NCBI RefSeq assembly: GCF_028640845.1
Contig: NC_080539.1
Location: forward strand, 194,627,436-194,691,435
DNA from: Ahaetulla prasina
Taxonomy: Eukaryota > Chordata > Lepidosauria > Squamata > Colubridae
Reading direction: 5' to 3'
DNA: 64,000 nt
The notes under the pieces are model-generated. The model searched no databases and was not told the origin of the DNA. It worked only from the letters and a program-made list of their open reading frames with translations. Shown here piece after piece: positions 1 through 9,935 of this stretch. The number at the start of each line of letters is the position of its first letter. Within the stretch, counting starts at the first letter, position 1. The translations under genes were made by a program, and so were the position numbers.

Positions 1-631
1 AGTTTCACTTACTCCCGTCTTAATTCATTGAAGAATTCAATGATATAGCTGGTTTAAACAAAATATAAAACAAATGTCTTGCAAATCTCTACTAGAGTAT
101 TATTAATAACAGAGCTAATAGAGTTTAGATAAGGGATCGATTCATTTATAATAATGGACAGTACACAAATCTACTATAAGTAATATGATCTACCGCTAAA
201 TTTTTGTTGTAGCCCTTAGTTAAAATTGAACCATACACACCTATGATAGATACTATACCAAAATATTGTAGTGCAAAGAATTTTTTTTACATTTTTGCTG
301 CCTTTGTAGTCTTCTCTTACTCCATATATATGTAGAATAAAATTTATCCAAAAATTGGTGTTGTCCTGGAATATATAATCTTCTAACATTGTTTTTTAAA
401 GCTTTTTTAAATGAGAACTACAATCTTACAATTTAAGACATCAATAAATTCTTAGCTTCCAGCCACAGTAATTCTCATATTTTGCAAGTCAACTTTGAAT
501 TTGAATAGTTTGGTCTTCTAAGAAGTCTGCAGGAATATCGTCTGGAATCAGAACTTTCATAGGCTTCACTTAGTTATCTGAATTATTAACTCTGCCTGAG
601 GAACAGTTAAGAAGCAAACAATTCAGAGCCA
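1..631. other. AT-rich non-coding DNA, nothing recognised
   Basis: No protein-like open frame, terminal inverted repeat or familiar repeat module was seen. Composition is AT-rich, as in the rest of the intergenic sequence. Confidence 0.5.
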
Positions 632-832
632 ATGTGATGCAGTGGTAAACAGCTGGCCCAGAAACCAGGAGGTGGTAAATTTTAAACTCATCCTTAGCCA
701 TGAAAGCCAGCTGGTGACCTTGGCCCAGTCACTCTCAGTCCATCCTATCTTACAGGGTTGTTGTAGTGGGAAAATAAGAGACAGAAGTATTAAGTAGGCA
801 TGTACCGTACATAGGTAGGTGAGGGGAGAGAA
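632..832 (+). mobile_element. tRNA-derived SINE, old copy
   Basis: The left part (gtgatgcagtggtaaacagc, then gaaaccaggagg) resembles the tRNA-like head of a squamate SINE. It is followed by the module gaaagccagctggtgacctt and a tail with cttacagggttgttgtag and gggaaaataagagacag. The same tail appears in antisense near 17.83 kb. The copy is diverged, its A/B boxes are degraded, and it is not expected to be transcribed. Assignment is from recognised modules, not from an alignment. Confidence 0.6.
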
Positions 833-1264
833 AGATAAAGTGGGATATTAAAAACTTGAGGACATAAATCCCGCCTGAAGGGAGATCAATGAAAAGAAAA
901 GGGGATCTGACTGAAAATATAAACAAATTCCATTTTCCTTGAAAATATCTAATTTCCTAACATTAAATAAAGTTGAAGTGGATTAATTTAATGCCAGGTA
1001 TAACAAGGGCAGTTTAACAAAAATCAAAATCTGCTTTTGATCTGGCATATTGCTCTATATCTCATTTTTTTAATTAAAATTAATCTAGTGAAGAATTTCA
1101 GTGCATTTATTTTCTTTCTGTAATCTTTAAACCATACCTATCTTATTGATTTGTCACATTTTCAGACTAAAGGAGTTTTCAGAAACTTGAAAATGTGAAA
1201 AGCAAAGCAGTGGTAAATTTCTTACAGAAAAAGTCTTCTCAAGAGTAGATCCAGTTCCTACCTC
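833..1264. other. AT-rich non-coding DNA, nothing recognised
   Basis: No supported feature between the SINE on the left and the CR1 remnant on the right. Confidence 0.5.
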
Positions 1265-1309
1265 TTCTTAGATTGAGAACCCAAAGGAAGAAATGACGAT
1301 CAATTAAAC

Positions 1310-1767
1310 ATGAGCCAGGAGTGTGTGGCAGCAGCCATAAAAGCTAATATAATCCTTGGCTGTATAAACAGAAGCATAGAATCAAAACCACATGATGCAT
1401 TAGTACTGCTTTATAAAGCCTTAGTAAAAGCACACCTGGAATACTGTATCCAGTTTTTGTCACATTGCAAAATAGATGTTAAGACTTTGGGAAAAGTGCA
1501 AGGAAGAGTAACTAAAATGGTTAAAGGACTGGAAATTAAAACATATGAAGAACACTTCAGGTTTTGAGTCTGGCTAGTCCGCAGAAAAGAAGAACTAGGG
1601 GTGACATGATAGCAGTGTTCCAGTATTTGAGGGGCTGCCACAAAGAGGAGGGGATCAACCTATTTTCCAAAGTACAGAAGGCAAGACAAGAAACAATGAT
1701 GGAAACTAATCAAGAAAAGAAAGAATCTGGAATTAAGGAAAAACTTCCTAACAGTGAGGACAATTAA
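1310..1767 (+). pseudogene. CR1 reverse transcriptase C-terminus, decayed
   Basis: Two overlapping frames (1310-1567 and 1564-1767) together read like the C-terminal region of CR1 ORF2. Recognisable motifs are AIKANIILGCINRSI, LLYKALVKAHLEYC, VQGRVTKMVKGLE and then RRTRGDMIAVFQYLRG. A frame change lies around 1564-1590, where the first frame stops just after the YEEHFRF stretch. The catalytic FADD-containing part is upstream and absent through 5' truncation. CR1 RT copies RNA at a nicked chromosomal target; this remnant cannot. Confidence 0.85.
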
Positions 1768-1798
1768 CCAGTGGAATAGCTTGCCTTCAGAAGTTGTG

Positions 1799-2126
1799 TA
1801 GATGAAAGGGAAGAAAGACAACCCTGAACATGTTTGAATATATCAGGATAAAAACTGAATTATTTAAAAAATAATAAAAGAGAATATATATTAGTAAAAA
1901 TGGAGAAATTAGAACTTGAGGGTGAAAGATGTGGTTTATATAAACAAACATAGAAATATTAAGATATGATTAAAATATGGAAAAAGAACATTTTGGGAGA
2001 AATTGTAACTAAGTAAAATGTATTTGGACATGTTAAGTTGTATAAATATGATATGGCCAATACTCTGTTCATAAAATATGTGGGGGGGGGTGGGGGGAAA
2101 ATCAATAAAAATTGATTTAAAAAAAA
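1799..2126 (+). mobile_element. 5'-truncated L1-type retroinsertion inside CR1
   Basis: The CR1 3' UTR is interrupted here. The flanks carry a perfect 10-bp direct repeat, agaagttgtg, at 1789-1798 and 2127-2136. The insert ends with an A-run just before the second copy, preceded by aatcaataaaaattg. A poly(A) end with a target duplication of this length is the mark of L1-type target-primed reverse transcription. The insert has no readable ORF and an internal G-run near 2082-2097. I infer an L1 3' UTR fragment, or another L1-mobilised RNA. Confidence 0.7.
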
Positions 2127-2243
2127 AGAAGTTGTGCATGCTTCATCACTGGAAGTTTTTAAGAAAAGACTGGACAGCCACTTGGCTGAAATAGTATATG
2201 GTCTCCTGCTTGAGCAGAGGATTAGACTAGAAGACCTCCAAGG

Positions 2244-2532
2244 CAGTGGTGGGATTCAAAAATTTTTACTACTGGTTCTGTGGTGAGGCTTGGTGGGCGT
2301 GGCTTGGTGGGTGTGGCAGGGGAAGGATACTGTAAAATCTCCATTCCGTCCCCACTCCTGGGGAAGGTTACTGCAAAATCCCCATTTCCTCCCGATCAGC
2401 TGGGACTCGGGAGGCAGAGAATAGATGGGGGCAGGGCCAATCAGAGGTGGTATTTACCGGTTCTCCAAACTACTCAAAATTTCCGCTACCAGTTCTCCAG
2501 AACTGGTCAGACCCTGCTGAATACCACCTCTG
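2244..2532 (+). mobile_element. hAT-like non-autonomous MITE, about 290-bp family
   Basis: The element starts cagtggtgggattc and ends with the imperfect inverted counterpart gaataccacctctg. It is bounded by a perfect 8-bp target duplication, ctccaagg, at 2236-2243 and 2533-2540. An 8-bp duplication and a CAG-type terminus point to the hAT superfamily. The interior has ggcgtggc-type repeats and no transposase frame. A second copy of the same family lies at 17352-17645. It inserted into the terminal module of the CR1 copy. Confidence 0.88.
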
Positions 2533-2689
2533 CTCCAAGGTCCCTTCCAGGTTTATTCTAGTCAAATAGTTATTTCCGTGACTAGAGTCTGCCTCTTGGG
2601 CTAGTCCAGAGAAATTACAGAGGTCAGCTTTCAGTTCTGTAAAACTGCCCATCACACAGTGTTATGGATTGCTTATTCCTCCGTCTTTG

Positions 2690-3130
2690 ATAGCCCAAAT
2701 GCTATATGGGGTTGTGTTTTGGAGTGGATGAGAAGATTATTGCCCAATTGGATGCAGTCCAAAACAACTTCATTAGAAAGATTTTGGGGCTCCCACAGGG
2801 CACAACCACTGCTTATTTAAAGATGGAAGTAGGGTGACCTTCCATCACCATTGGAATACATCTTTCATTGTTAGGGCACTCTAAGAAATTAGAAAGCCTT
2901 CAAGAATCTCATCTTGCCAAACTCTGTTTTCTCTGGGAATCAAACCAACCCAAACGTTTGTCTTACATTCTACCACTTTGGAGAGAACTTAGCTCTTAGA
3001 TCAGAGAATATATTAGAGGTAGGGATTTTGGAAGAGATGTCAGTAAAGATGCCACTGCAGTACAGTTACCCAAATTTTAATGTTAGTGTACCAATTTACC
3101 ATCACTATAAAAAAGCACCATAACAGTATT
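2690..3130 (+). pseudogene. LINE reverse transcriptase C-terminal remnant, clade uncertain
   Basis: From 2748 one frame reads LDAVQNNFIRKILGLPQG followed by TTTAYLKMEVG. This is the post-catalytic 'VQN.F.R..LGLP' region found in several CR1/Jockey-group LINEs. Upstream, an LYG-like stretch lies near 2701. Downstream the frame is degraded, though part of it remains open from 2914 to 3123. No target duplication was found. It is an old fossil with no expected activity. Confidence 0.55.
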
Positions 3131-3317
3131 TGATTTGATTTGAAACAGCCAGAAATAATAAATAAGTAATTAAAAAACCATAAAGCCTCTCTCAGTACCT
3201 GGTTAATATAGCCAGTGCTTCCCTGAGAAGGGCTTTAGCATCTCTCTGGCTACAGACAAAGCCTATTTTGCACTTAGAATTTATAAATTCCCCGTTGAAT
3301 ATCATCTCTGTTGGTCA

Positions 3318-3400
3318 ATGATGATGATGATGATGATGATGATGTTTTAATTTGTATACCGCCCTTCTCCCGAAGGACTCATATAATACATGTACAATTG
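3318..3400 (-). mobile_element. L2-type LINE 3' end with (ATG)9 tail repeat
   Basis: A (ATG)9 microsatellite at 3318-3344 is followed by gttttaatttgtataccgcc and cttctcccgaagg. This is the reverse complement of the squamate L2 3' terminus, the same module seen in sense at 39.38-39.42 kb. The repeat is the expanded tail of the antisense element. Only the last part of the 3' UTR is recognisable. Confidence 0.65.
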
Positions 3401-3587
3401 TTTTTTTTACATTCATAACCCAAGGGATATAACAGATACACTCAAAAGTCCTTTCCTAAAGGTTCAAGAGACAGATTCTTCCTTGTTTAGATCTCAATTA
3501 AGCTGTGAATCACCTTCATGCCACACTATGTCCATATCCCAATGAACAGAAAGACACAAAGCAGCTGACATCCTACCATGGAGTTAC

Positions 3588-3634
3588 TTAGGGTTAGGGT
3601 TAAGATTGCGGTTTACGGTTAGGGTTAGGGTTAA
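3588..3634 (+). repeat. Interstitial telomere-like tract (TTAGGG)n, degenerate
   Basis: Two short runs of TTAGGG units (3588-3602 and about 3613-3634) are separated by a few changed units. This is the vertebrate telomere repeat at an internal position. It is too short and imperfect to act as a telomere. A second two-unit tract sits at 55341-55360. Confidence 0.75.
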
Positions 3635-6600
3635 CACAGTTAACCTTCAGTTAACACCAATCAACAAAGTATTTTCACCATCAAGAAACTTCCTTGTCAA
3701 GTTGTTGATCTTTCCACTGCATTGCAAGATAGAATGCATCCCAGTTCACATAGCCTGGAGAGAGTCCTGCTTTGCAGAATGCCCAGGGTATTTTATGAGA
3801 TGTTAAGCCTCTCATAAAAATAATGAACAGGCTAGTTCTAAACATACTTCCACCAAACCAGAATGGGAAGAAAGGCAGGGACTATAAAGGGAGCCATATA
3901 CAACCTCATCGCTCCCACCTTCTTAGTAGATTCGCCTCCTTCTTTGATCACACAGAAGCTAAGAGATAATACATAACTGCATTTGATAGGCAGCATTAAA
4001 CTTTAACAAAGAAAAATATTATTCACCATGAAATTCTACTGGCATTTTAAAGAGTATTATCTTGAGTCCCTTTCCATCACATTCCCAACAAAGGAAAATG
4101 TACTGAGTCACACTTCAGAAATCATAACCTAAGGGAATTAAGCTCAGCTCACAAATATGCTTCTAAAAAGCTCTTTAAAATAATGAATGATTGCTATTTA
4201 AAAATTAAACTAGCCAGACCAGTTCTAATATTTTCTCAAGTAATAGTTTCACTTTCGTTTCTCCACTAGAGATACATTTGGTTGGCAAGCCAAATTTGAA
4301 CCTGAACAATAAATGCAAAGTTAACTCCCCAGCCATTTCTTCAGCATCTTCCCTATTCCCTTTCCCCACACATCCAGAAGTTTTGGAACTAGGCCATGGT
4401 AAGAGAACTCAAAAGCTAGATTACCTGCAGCATTTCACACTTACGTTATCTTAAATTAATCTCTAGTCACCCTAAAAAGACAGCTGCTAGGGAACAACAG
4501 ATTGGTGCACAAAATATATATGACAACGCCCATCAGTTGTCAATGGTTTACTATTTCAAAAGCAGGACCATCTGCTCCAATGCTCATATTAATTTTAAAT
4601 CTGCCTGAGTAAGAAATACAGATTAATAAGAACAAATGAAAAGGCACGTCCTGCTCTCAACTGAATTCCACTGAAAATACTTTATGTTCAATATGGCAGT
4701 ATTTCTCTCCCCACCCCCCACCCCCAAAGGACATGGATGGCCTCCTAGTCATCTGGGCTTTTGACTTTCACAATCAGCCTTCCCCAACCTGCTACCCTCC
4801 AGGTATGTTGAAGTTCAGCCCCTTTTCTACCCCACATGGAAATACCAGCTAAGGATGAAGACACCCTATTTAAGCACATCTGGAGAGTAGCAGTTGACAG
4901 TTGTGTGACTACTATCATGCCACTAGGTCACCCCTAGAGTCTTCTGTGTGTCCTTTTGTTTCCAATTATTCTGTATTTGTTCACGCTGGTTACCCAAATT
5001 TCCCTTATCCGCTTCCCAGCCACCTTCTGTCCTTCATCTTACAAAAATACTAGCGACACGTTCTCTTTTAGCTGCTCAATGCTAGTTTCTCTTTGCGTGC
5101 CAACCTTTCAAAGTGCTGAGGCTCAATTGCTTTTACTCTCCAGCATCAGGTGGAAATGAAAACTTTCTTAAATGTATCACCCTATCTACCTACCTACCTT
5201 TCTAAGTTAACATCTTTTGGCAGACTTCTGTATTCACCTTCTGGCATATCATGTTAGGAATTGTGTGCTATGACAATTGTGTCTGAATGGGCAATTAATT
5301 AAGGGTGTAGTTACTCCAGGCACTTTTCAAAACCTTTAGTGCAACTCTCAAAATATCCAAATGTTGCCACCAAACTGTAACTTTTAATATAACAAAGAGG
5401 ATCATGATTCACTCTGGAATTTTCTAGTAATCTGCTTATTAATATTCTCTTTCAAAATTGATATCAGAAATAGGGTAGAATTAACGTTGGCCACCAAGAG
5501 GCTTTGAGCTGGAACGATGAAACAGTCATTTCATGTGCAGACCTGCTGAAATTTATAAAAGTATCATATGCAACTTGGTACATTTGTATAGCTCTGTGTT
5601 CTGTGGCAGCAAAGCACACTACAGTATTCTTACCAGGAATTTCAATATATAGGATATAGGAGGTTTTCCCAATTTTTTCCAATGGGTAATTATCCAAAAA
5701 GTAAAAAGGGGTAATTACTTTCGTTGACATAATGAACTATTCACCCAAACATTCTACAGTGACTGCCCAAGACCTTAGGCCTGACTCTAAAGGGAGATTA
5801 ACAATTGCAGCTCCCCTCCCACATCCAATATTAAATATGTAGAGGCAATTGGTAAGAATATATTGATACATCTTTCATTTTTCATAGATATATCTTTCAG
5901 GATTAGTGTACATTTTAATTTCCAATGACAACTTCTAAAAATCTGCATTATGTGAACTACATTTCTAAATCCTACTCTGAAATCTCAGGATTATAATACA
6001 ATACCGTATTCAGTTTAGTATTTGCACCTAAACTTCCTCTTTTGCATCAATTTGCTTGAGGTGCCTAGCAGTGATATATAACTGAATAAAGAAAAGAAAA
6101 GAAAAGTTAGATGAATTCTTTCAGATATATAAATACAGGAGCAGATTAAAAAAATCCTAAAAAACAAGAATGCTACCAACGGTACTCTCACTTGCTGCTA
6201 AAAGAGCCAAGCAACAAAATTGTCAAATGGTCAAAATAAAGGGGGAGGGGTAATAAAATATTAGTAAAATATTAAATGAATAAAAAGAAGTGAAACTGAG
6301 CAATTAGAATGGCTATAATACCAGATAGATAAAAGTATTGTAACTAACTTTGTTCAGGTTAGGGTTCTAAGAAATATTATTTATTATGTAGGTGACATAA
6401 TTTTGTCTGCATTAGGGCAGTAGTTTCCTGTATCTTCCGTTTTTCCCCTTTAAAATTTAAATCAATTAAATGAAGTAAATTCTGTTGAAGCTTAAAATAT
6501 TTAGACATATTCCAATGAACAAATTCCAATTTCTGAACAGACTTTTGTATGTCACTAACATAAAAAAGTCACATTAGAAATCCAGTATGTATTTCTTTCA

Positions 6601-7310
6601 GTGTAAGTTTCATTTAAATGAACAAAGCTTAATTCTGAATAGATACATAATTTCTGTCCAAAATATATTTCTTACTGAAAAACAATCTGAAAAAATAGAT
6701 ACAGACTACAATTAAAATGACTCATCTTTGACAATTAAACATAGGATGTATTTCAAGCTAGAGCAGTAAAAAGAATATTCAGTGCATCATTTTGTGAAAA
6801 ATAAAGTAACTGATTCTAATATAATCAAGAATTAATAACCTGTATCTCTTAATCCTAAAGTTTTATTTATTTACCTAATTATAATCTGTTGTGCAGTTGT
6901 TAAAATATATATATTGCCAACTGCCCAACTTGCTATAGAAAATGTTTTCATTTTACTTTATATTATCTATTGTATCCTACCATCTTCCTCACTAGATCAC
7001 TCCAATCCCAGAGGAATTTCAATGATCCAGCATGTGAATGACTCAGAGGAAGTTGGAAAATGCCAACAGCCTTCTGATAGCACAATTCAGGAGACTGTCT
7101 TGCTCAAGAAGGTTGCAAAGACTCCAAAAAACAAATGTGCCATTCCAGATTCTTCAGGATGACCATTAGAACTCTAAGGACCATCAGTTTCTGGACTGTG
7201 GTTCAATATTGGTCGAGGTAGCACATTAAACACTGTCAAATTCTACTTGAAAGCAAAAACACTGCTCTAGAGAAAGACAGCTTGTCATTAAGTCCTGTAA
7301 GCACTATATG
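3635..7310. other. AT-rich non-coding DNA, nothing recognised
   Basis: About 3.7 kb with no protein-like frame and no repeat I can name. A short tacc repeat near 5187-5202 and a gaaaa repeat near 6089-6107 are the only simple patterns. The open frames here are short and have no recognisable motif. Confidence 0.45.
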
Positions 7311-7318
7311 GATCGAGT

Positions 7319-7684
7319 CAGTGGTGGGATTCAAATAATTTAACAACTGGTTCTCTGCCCTAATGACCAGCTGGGTAGGTGTGGCTCGGTGGTCATGTGA
7401 CTGTGTGGGCATGGCCAACTCAACATCACTCACATCGATGGGCGCTTCACCTTAGCTGTTACAATGTAATAAGGGTTAACCAGAGAGGCAGTTTCTGTAA
7501 GCAGGGCAATAAAGATTATACTAGAAACAACACCAGAATGTTTCCTGCCTGCCTGCTTTACAGGATTAGCCCTGTAAAGTGGAAAAAAACAAAATAAGAT
7601 TTTTTCCAACAACTGGTTCTCCAAACTGCTTAGAAAGTAATTGGTTCTCCCGAATAGGTGCAAATTGGCTGAATCCCACCACTG
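7319..7684 (+). mobile_element. hAT-like non-autonomous MITE, 366 bp
   Basis: The termini cagtggtgggattcaa and ttggctgaatcccaccactg are strong inverted repeats. The flanks gatcgagt (7311-7318) and gatccagt (7685-7692) are an 8-bp target duplication with one mismatch. The interior includes aacaactggttctc near both ends and a gtgtggctcggtgg stretch. No transposase is encoded. It differs internally from the 290-bp family (2.2 and 17.4 kb) but shares the terminus, so a common transposase source is likely. Confidence 0.9.
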
Positions 7685-7692
7685 GATCCAGT

Positions 7693-8884
7693 CCCTGATG
7701 CAGCGGATTGAATGACTGGTTGGTTGGTTGAGTGGTTCATTGAACCTTAAACTGAACTTCTTTTGCTTTGGCTGAAGAACTGTGAGTGAAAGCTGAAGAT
7801 TTGAACCATAGAGCAGGTTGAAATCTGGCACAAATAAAAAATGTGCCTTTTTATAGAACAAAAACAAACATCCCACACCATTAATTATATTTTTTTTCTT
7901 AGAGAAGGCAGCATATAAGAATATATTTCTATAGTCACATTTTTGCATTGTTTATAATTGCCAGATTCTGTGACCATGATACCTACTGAAAAAATTAGGT
8001 CGCAGTTGTGACTTAATGCTAATCTGGCACTGAATCCAATTCATTATTGGTAACTGATTAACATACAAATGTAACATGGAATGGGACATTTTAAACAACG
8101 TGTTAAGAGTATGCAAGTCTGTCAATCTTTTTCCTAACTGCATCCAATGTTCCTAGTTCTACAGAAACAGATTGGCTAATTTCAATTTTAAATAGTATGC
8201 CCTAAAAAAGGGCCACAAAGCAGGATGTCTTCATTCACAGGTTCATTTGAAGTTTATGAAGCTGAATATTCAGTGTCTCTAAAGCTAAATTTATCCAGCC
8301 TGTGTTAAATGACCCTGCATATGAACCGCTTGCAAAATGTACAGTTGCTTGCTGGACTAGACTAAGAACCTTCTGGCTCAGCATTCTTCCCAAGAACCCA
8401 CTAAATATGGTAGTCCTGTGGAAATTAGTCATATCAGTAAATAAGTTTTATCTTTTGCATACTCATCAATTGTGTATTGACATCTATCACCTGGATAATA
8501 ACTTTTATTCAATTTCACTCATATAAAAAACTCTTCATTAAAAGTTCTACAGTAAGTGCAGTAGCAAAAAATAGTAGCCTTTTGTCGATATCTTGCTTCG
8601 CTGAAAGAAGTGTATTTGCAAATATGCAAATTGTCTCAGAAAAACCTTCAAAGATATGGCATGAATTATGGAATTTTTCAGTGAGAATTGTCATGAATGA
8701 TAAGTTCTAGCCTGGAACCAGGTGGAATGAGGTGGTAATAATGTCTCTGAAATTTGTCATACATTTTGGGTTCTTCAACACCTTGATGCTGTGACTGGAT
8801 GTGATCAGGGTATGAGTAACCATGCATGAAATTGGGCTGTGCAGACAAGTGAAGTATTCTGCTGGTGTACTAGTGCTCAGCAAC
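7693..8884. other. Non-coding DNA, nothing recognised
   Basis: No supported feature. Open frames in this stretch are short and show no family motif. Confidence 0.45.
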
Positions 8885-9935
8885 TAGTGCTCTGAATTTC
8901 TGGATCTAATCTCCAAGCTGGTAGCTGAGTTCCTCCAGCTTTCAATGCTAGAAGAGTTCAACTACCATGCCTTGAGACTTAATAATTTCCATTACAACTA
9001 TAGGCCTGTCTCAGGTAATCTCTGGCACAATACATCTACCATAAGTGGACATATGTTAGACCTTATTTTTGCCTCCAATATATTACATGATCTGGATATG
9101 GAGAGGTTTTTCAACACTTTTTTGCTATGGTCAGATTATGGTATGTCCTGATCATAGCAACTTGCTATCTGGGACTTTCTATGGGGTGCACAGGCCTATT
9201 CAGACGGTCTTATGGATGCAAATTGTTTCCAGAGGGTACTTAAGAATTCCTCAGGAATCAGGCAGGCAGCCTTCCCAAAGCCTTGGTGAGCCACTGGGAA
9301 TGGCAACTGAGCCAAGCATTGGGTGAGATTGTTTTCAAGCAACCAATTCTAGTTAGTGCCTTAATTTACTAAGAACCTCTATGAAACAAAGAAATATAAA
9401 CTATACCTAGAATGTTGGTGGAGAAAAACAAAAAATTACTTTGACTGAGCACAGATATGCATCACCATTCAGGCTTATGATGTGATGATAGAAAGAGAAG
9501 CATTATTACTTCTTCTCCCTTACATCCTTGATGGACTGTTGTTGTCAAATGCCCTTGTTTAGGGCAGGTTAGGGAAAGTCAGTGCAAAATGTTCTGCCTT
9601 ACTATTGTGACCAATGTGCAACCGGCATTTTGCTGATACCAGTTGTTCAGATATGCCAGAATCTTGAGCAAAATCTTCAATCATGATTGAGGCAACGTTT
9701 TGATATATTACCTGGGGCCCTCACTGGCCTGTGAACTCTGAGGCCATGGATAGGATATTCTCCAAGTTATCTTCTGTGACTTGTAGAATGTTTCCTTGTC
9801 CATCCTGGCTCCTTCATGGAGCAGGAGAAGTGTGACTATTGAGATCTAATAGACTGTCAATCCCAGCCTTGGAAGTTGGGTTGCCAGCTCTTAAAGAGGC
9901 AGTAGCATGTCTCTTGTCAGTCCACTACATAAACC
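8885..9935 (+). mobile_element. Old L2 LINE remnant: endonuclease end and linker to RT
   Basis: Several short frames follow the order expected of L2 ORF2. GHMLDLIFASN (from 9047) matches the C-terminal endonuclease motif. PCPSWLL (from 9794) matches the linker before the RT domain. GLPALKEAVA (9878-9907) matches the start of the RT region. They lie in different frames with stops between, so the copy is ancient. The boundaries are approximate and no target duplication is visible. Confidence 0.65.

Larger units (their letters stand above)
1265..2565 (+). mobile_element. CR1 LINE 3' part, split by an L1-type insertion and a hAT-like MITE
   Basis: The host element is a 5'-truncated CR1 non-LTR retrotransposon. 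It begins in the C-terminal part of the reverse transcriptase ORF and runs through the 3' UTR to the characteristic ending aagacctccaaggtcccttcc. The 3' UTR module catcactggaagtttttaag followed by actggacagccacttggctg is the usual squamate form. Two younger insertions (1799-2126 and 2244-2532) interrupt it, and each has its own target duplication. Removing them leaves a continuous CR1 3' end. Stops and frameshifts make it inactive. Confidence 0.85.

Noticed and set aside
632..720. tRNA gene
   Set aside because: A tRNA-like head is visible, but it continues into a SINE body and tail and the boxes are decayed. The same applies at 40820, 52960 and 55290.
7430..7948. 172-codon minus-strand open frame
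   Set aside because: Overlaps the hAT-like MITE and its flank; no recognisable motif and no splice context.
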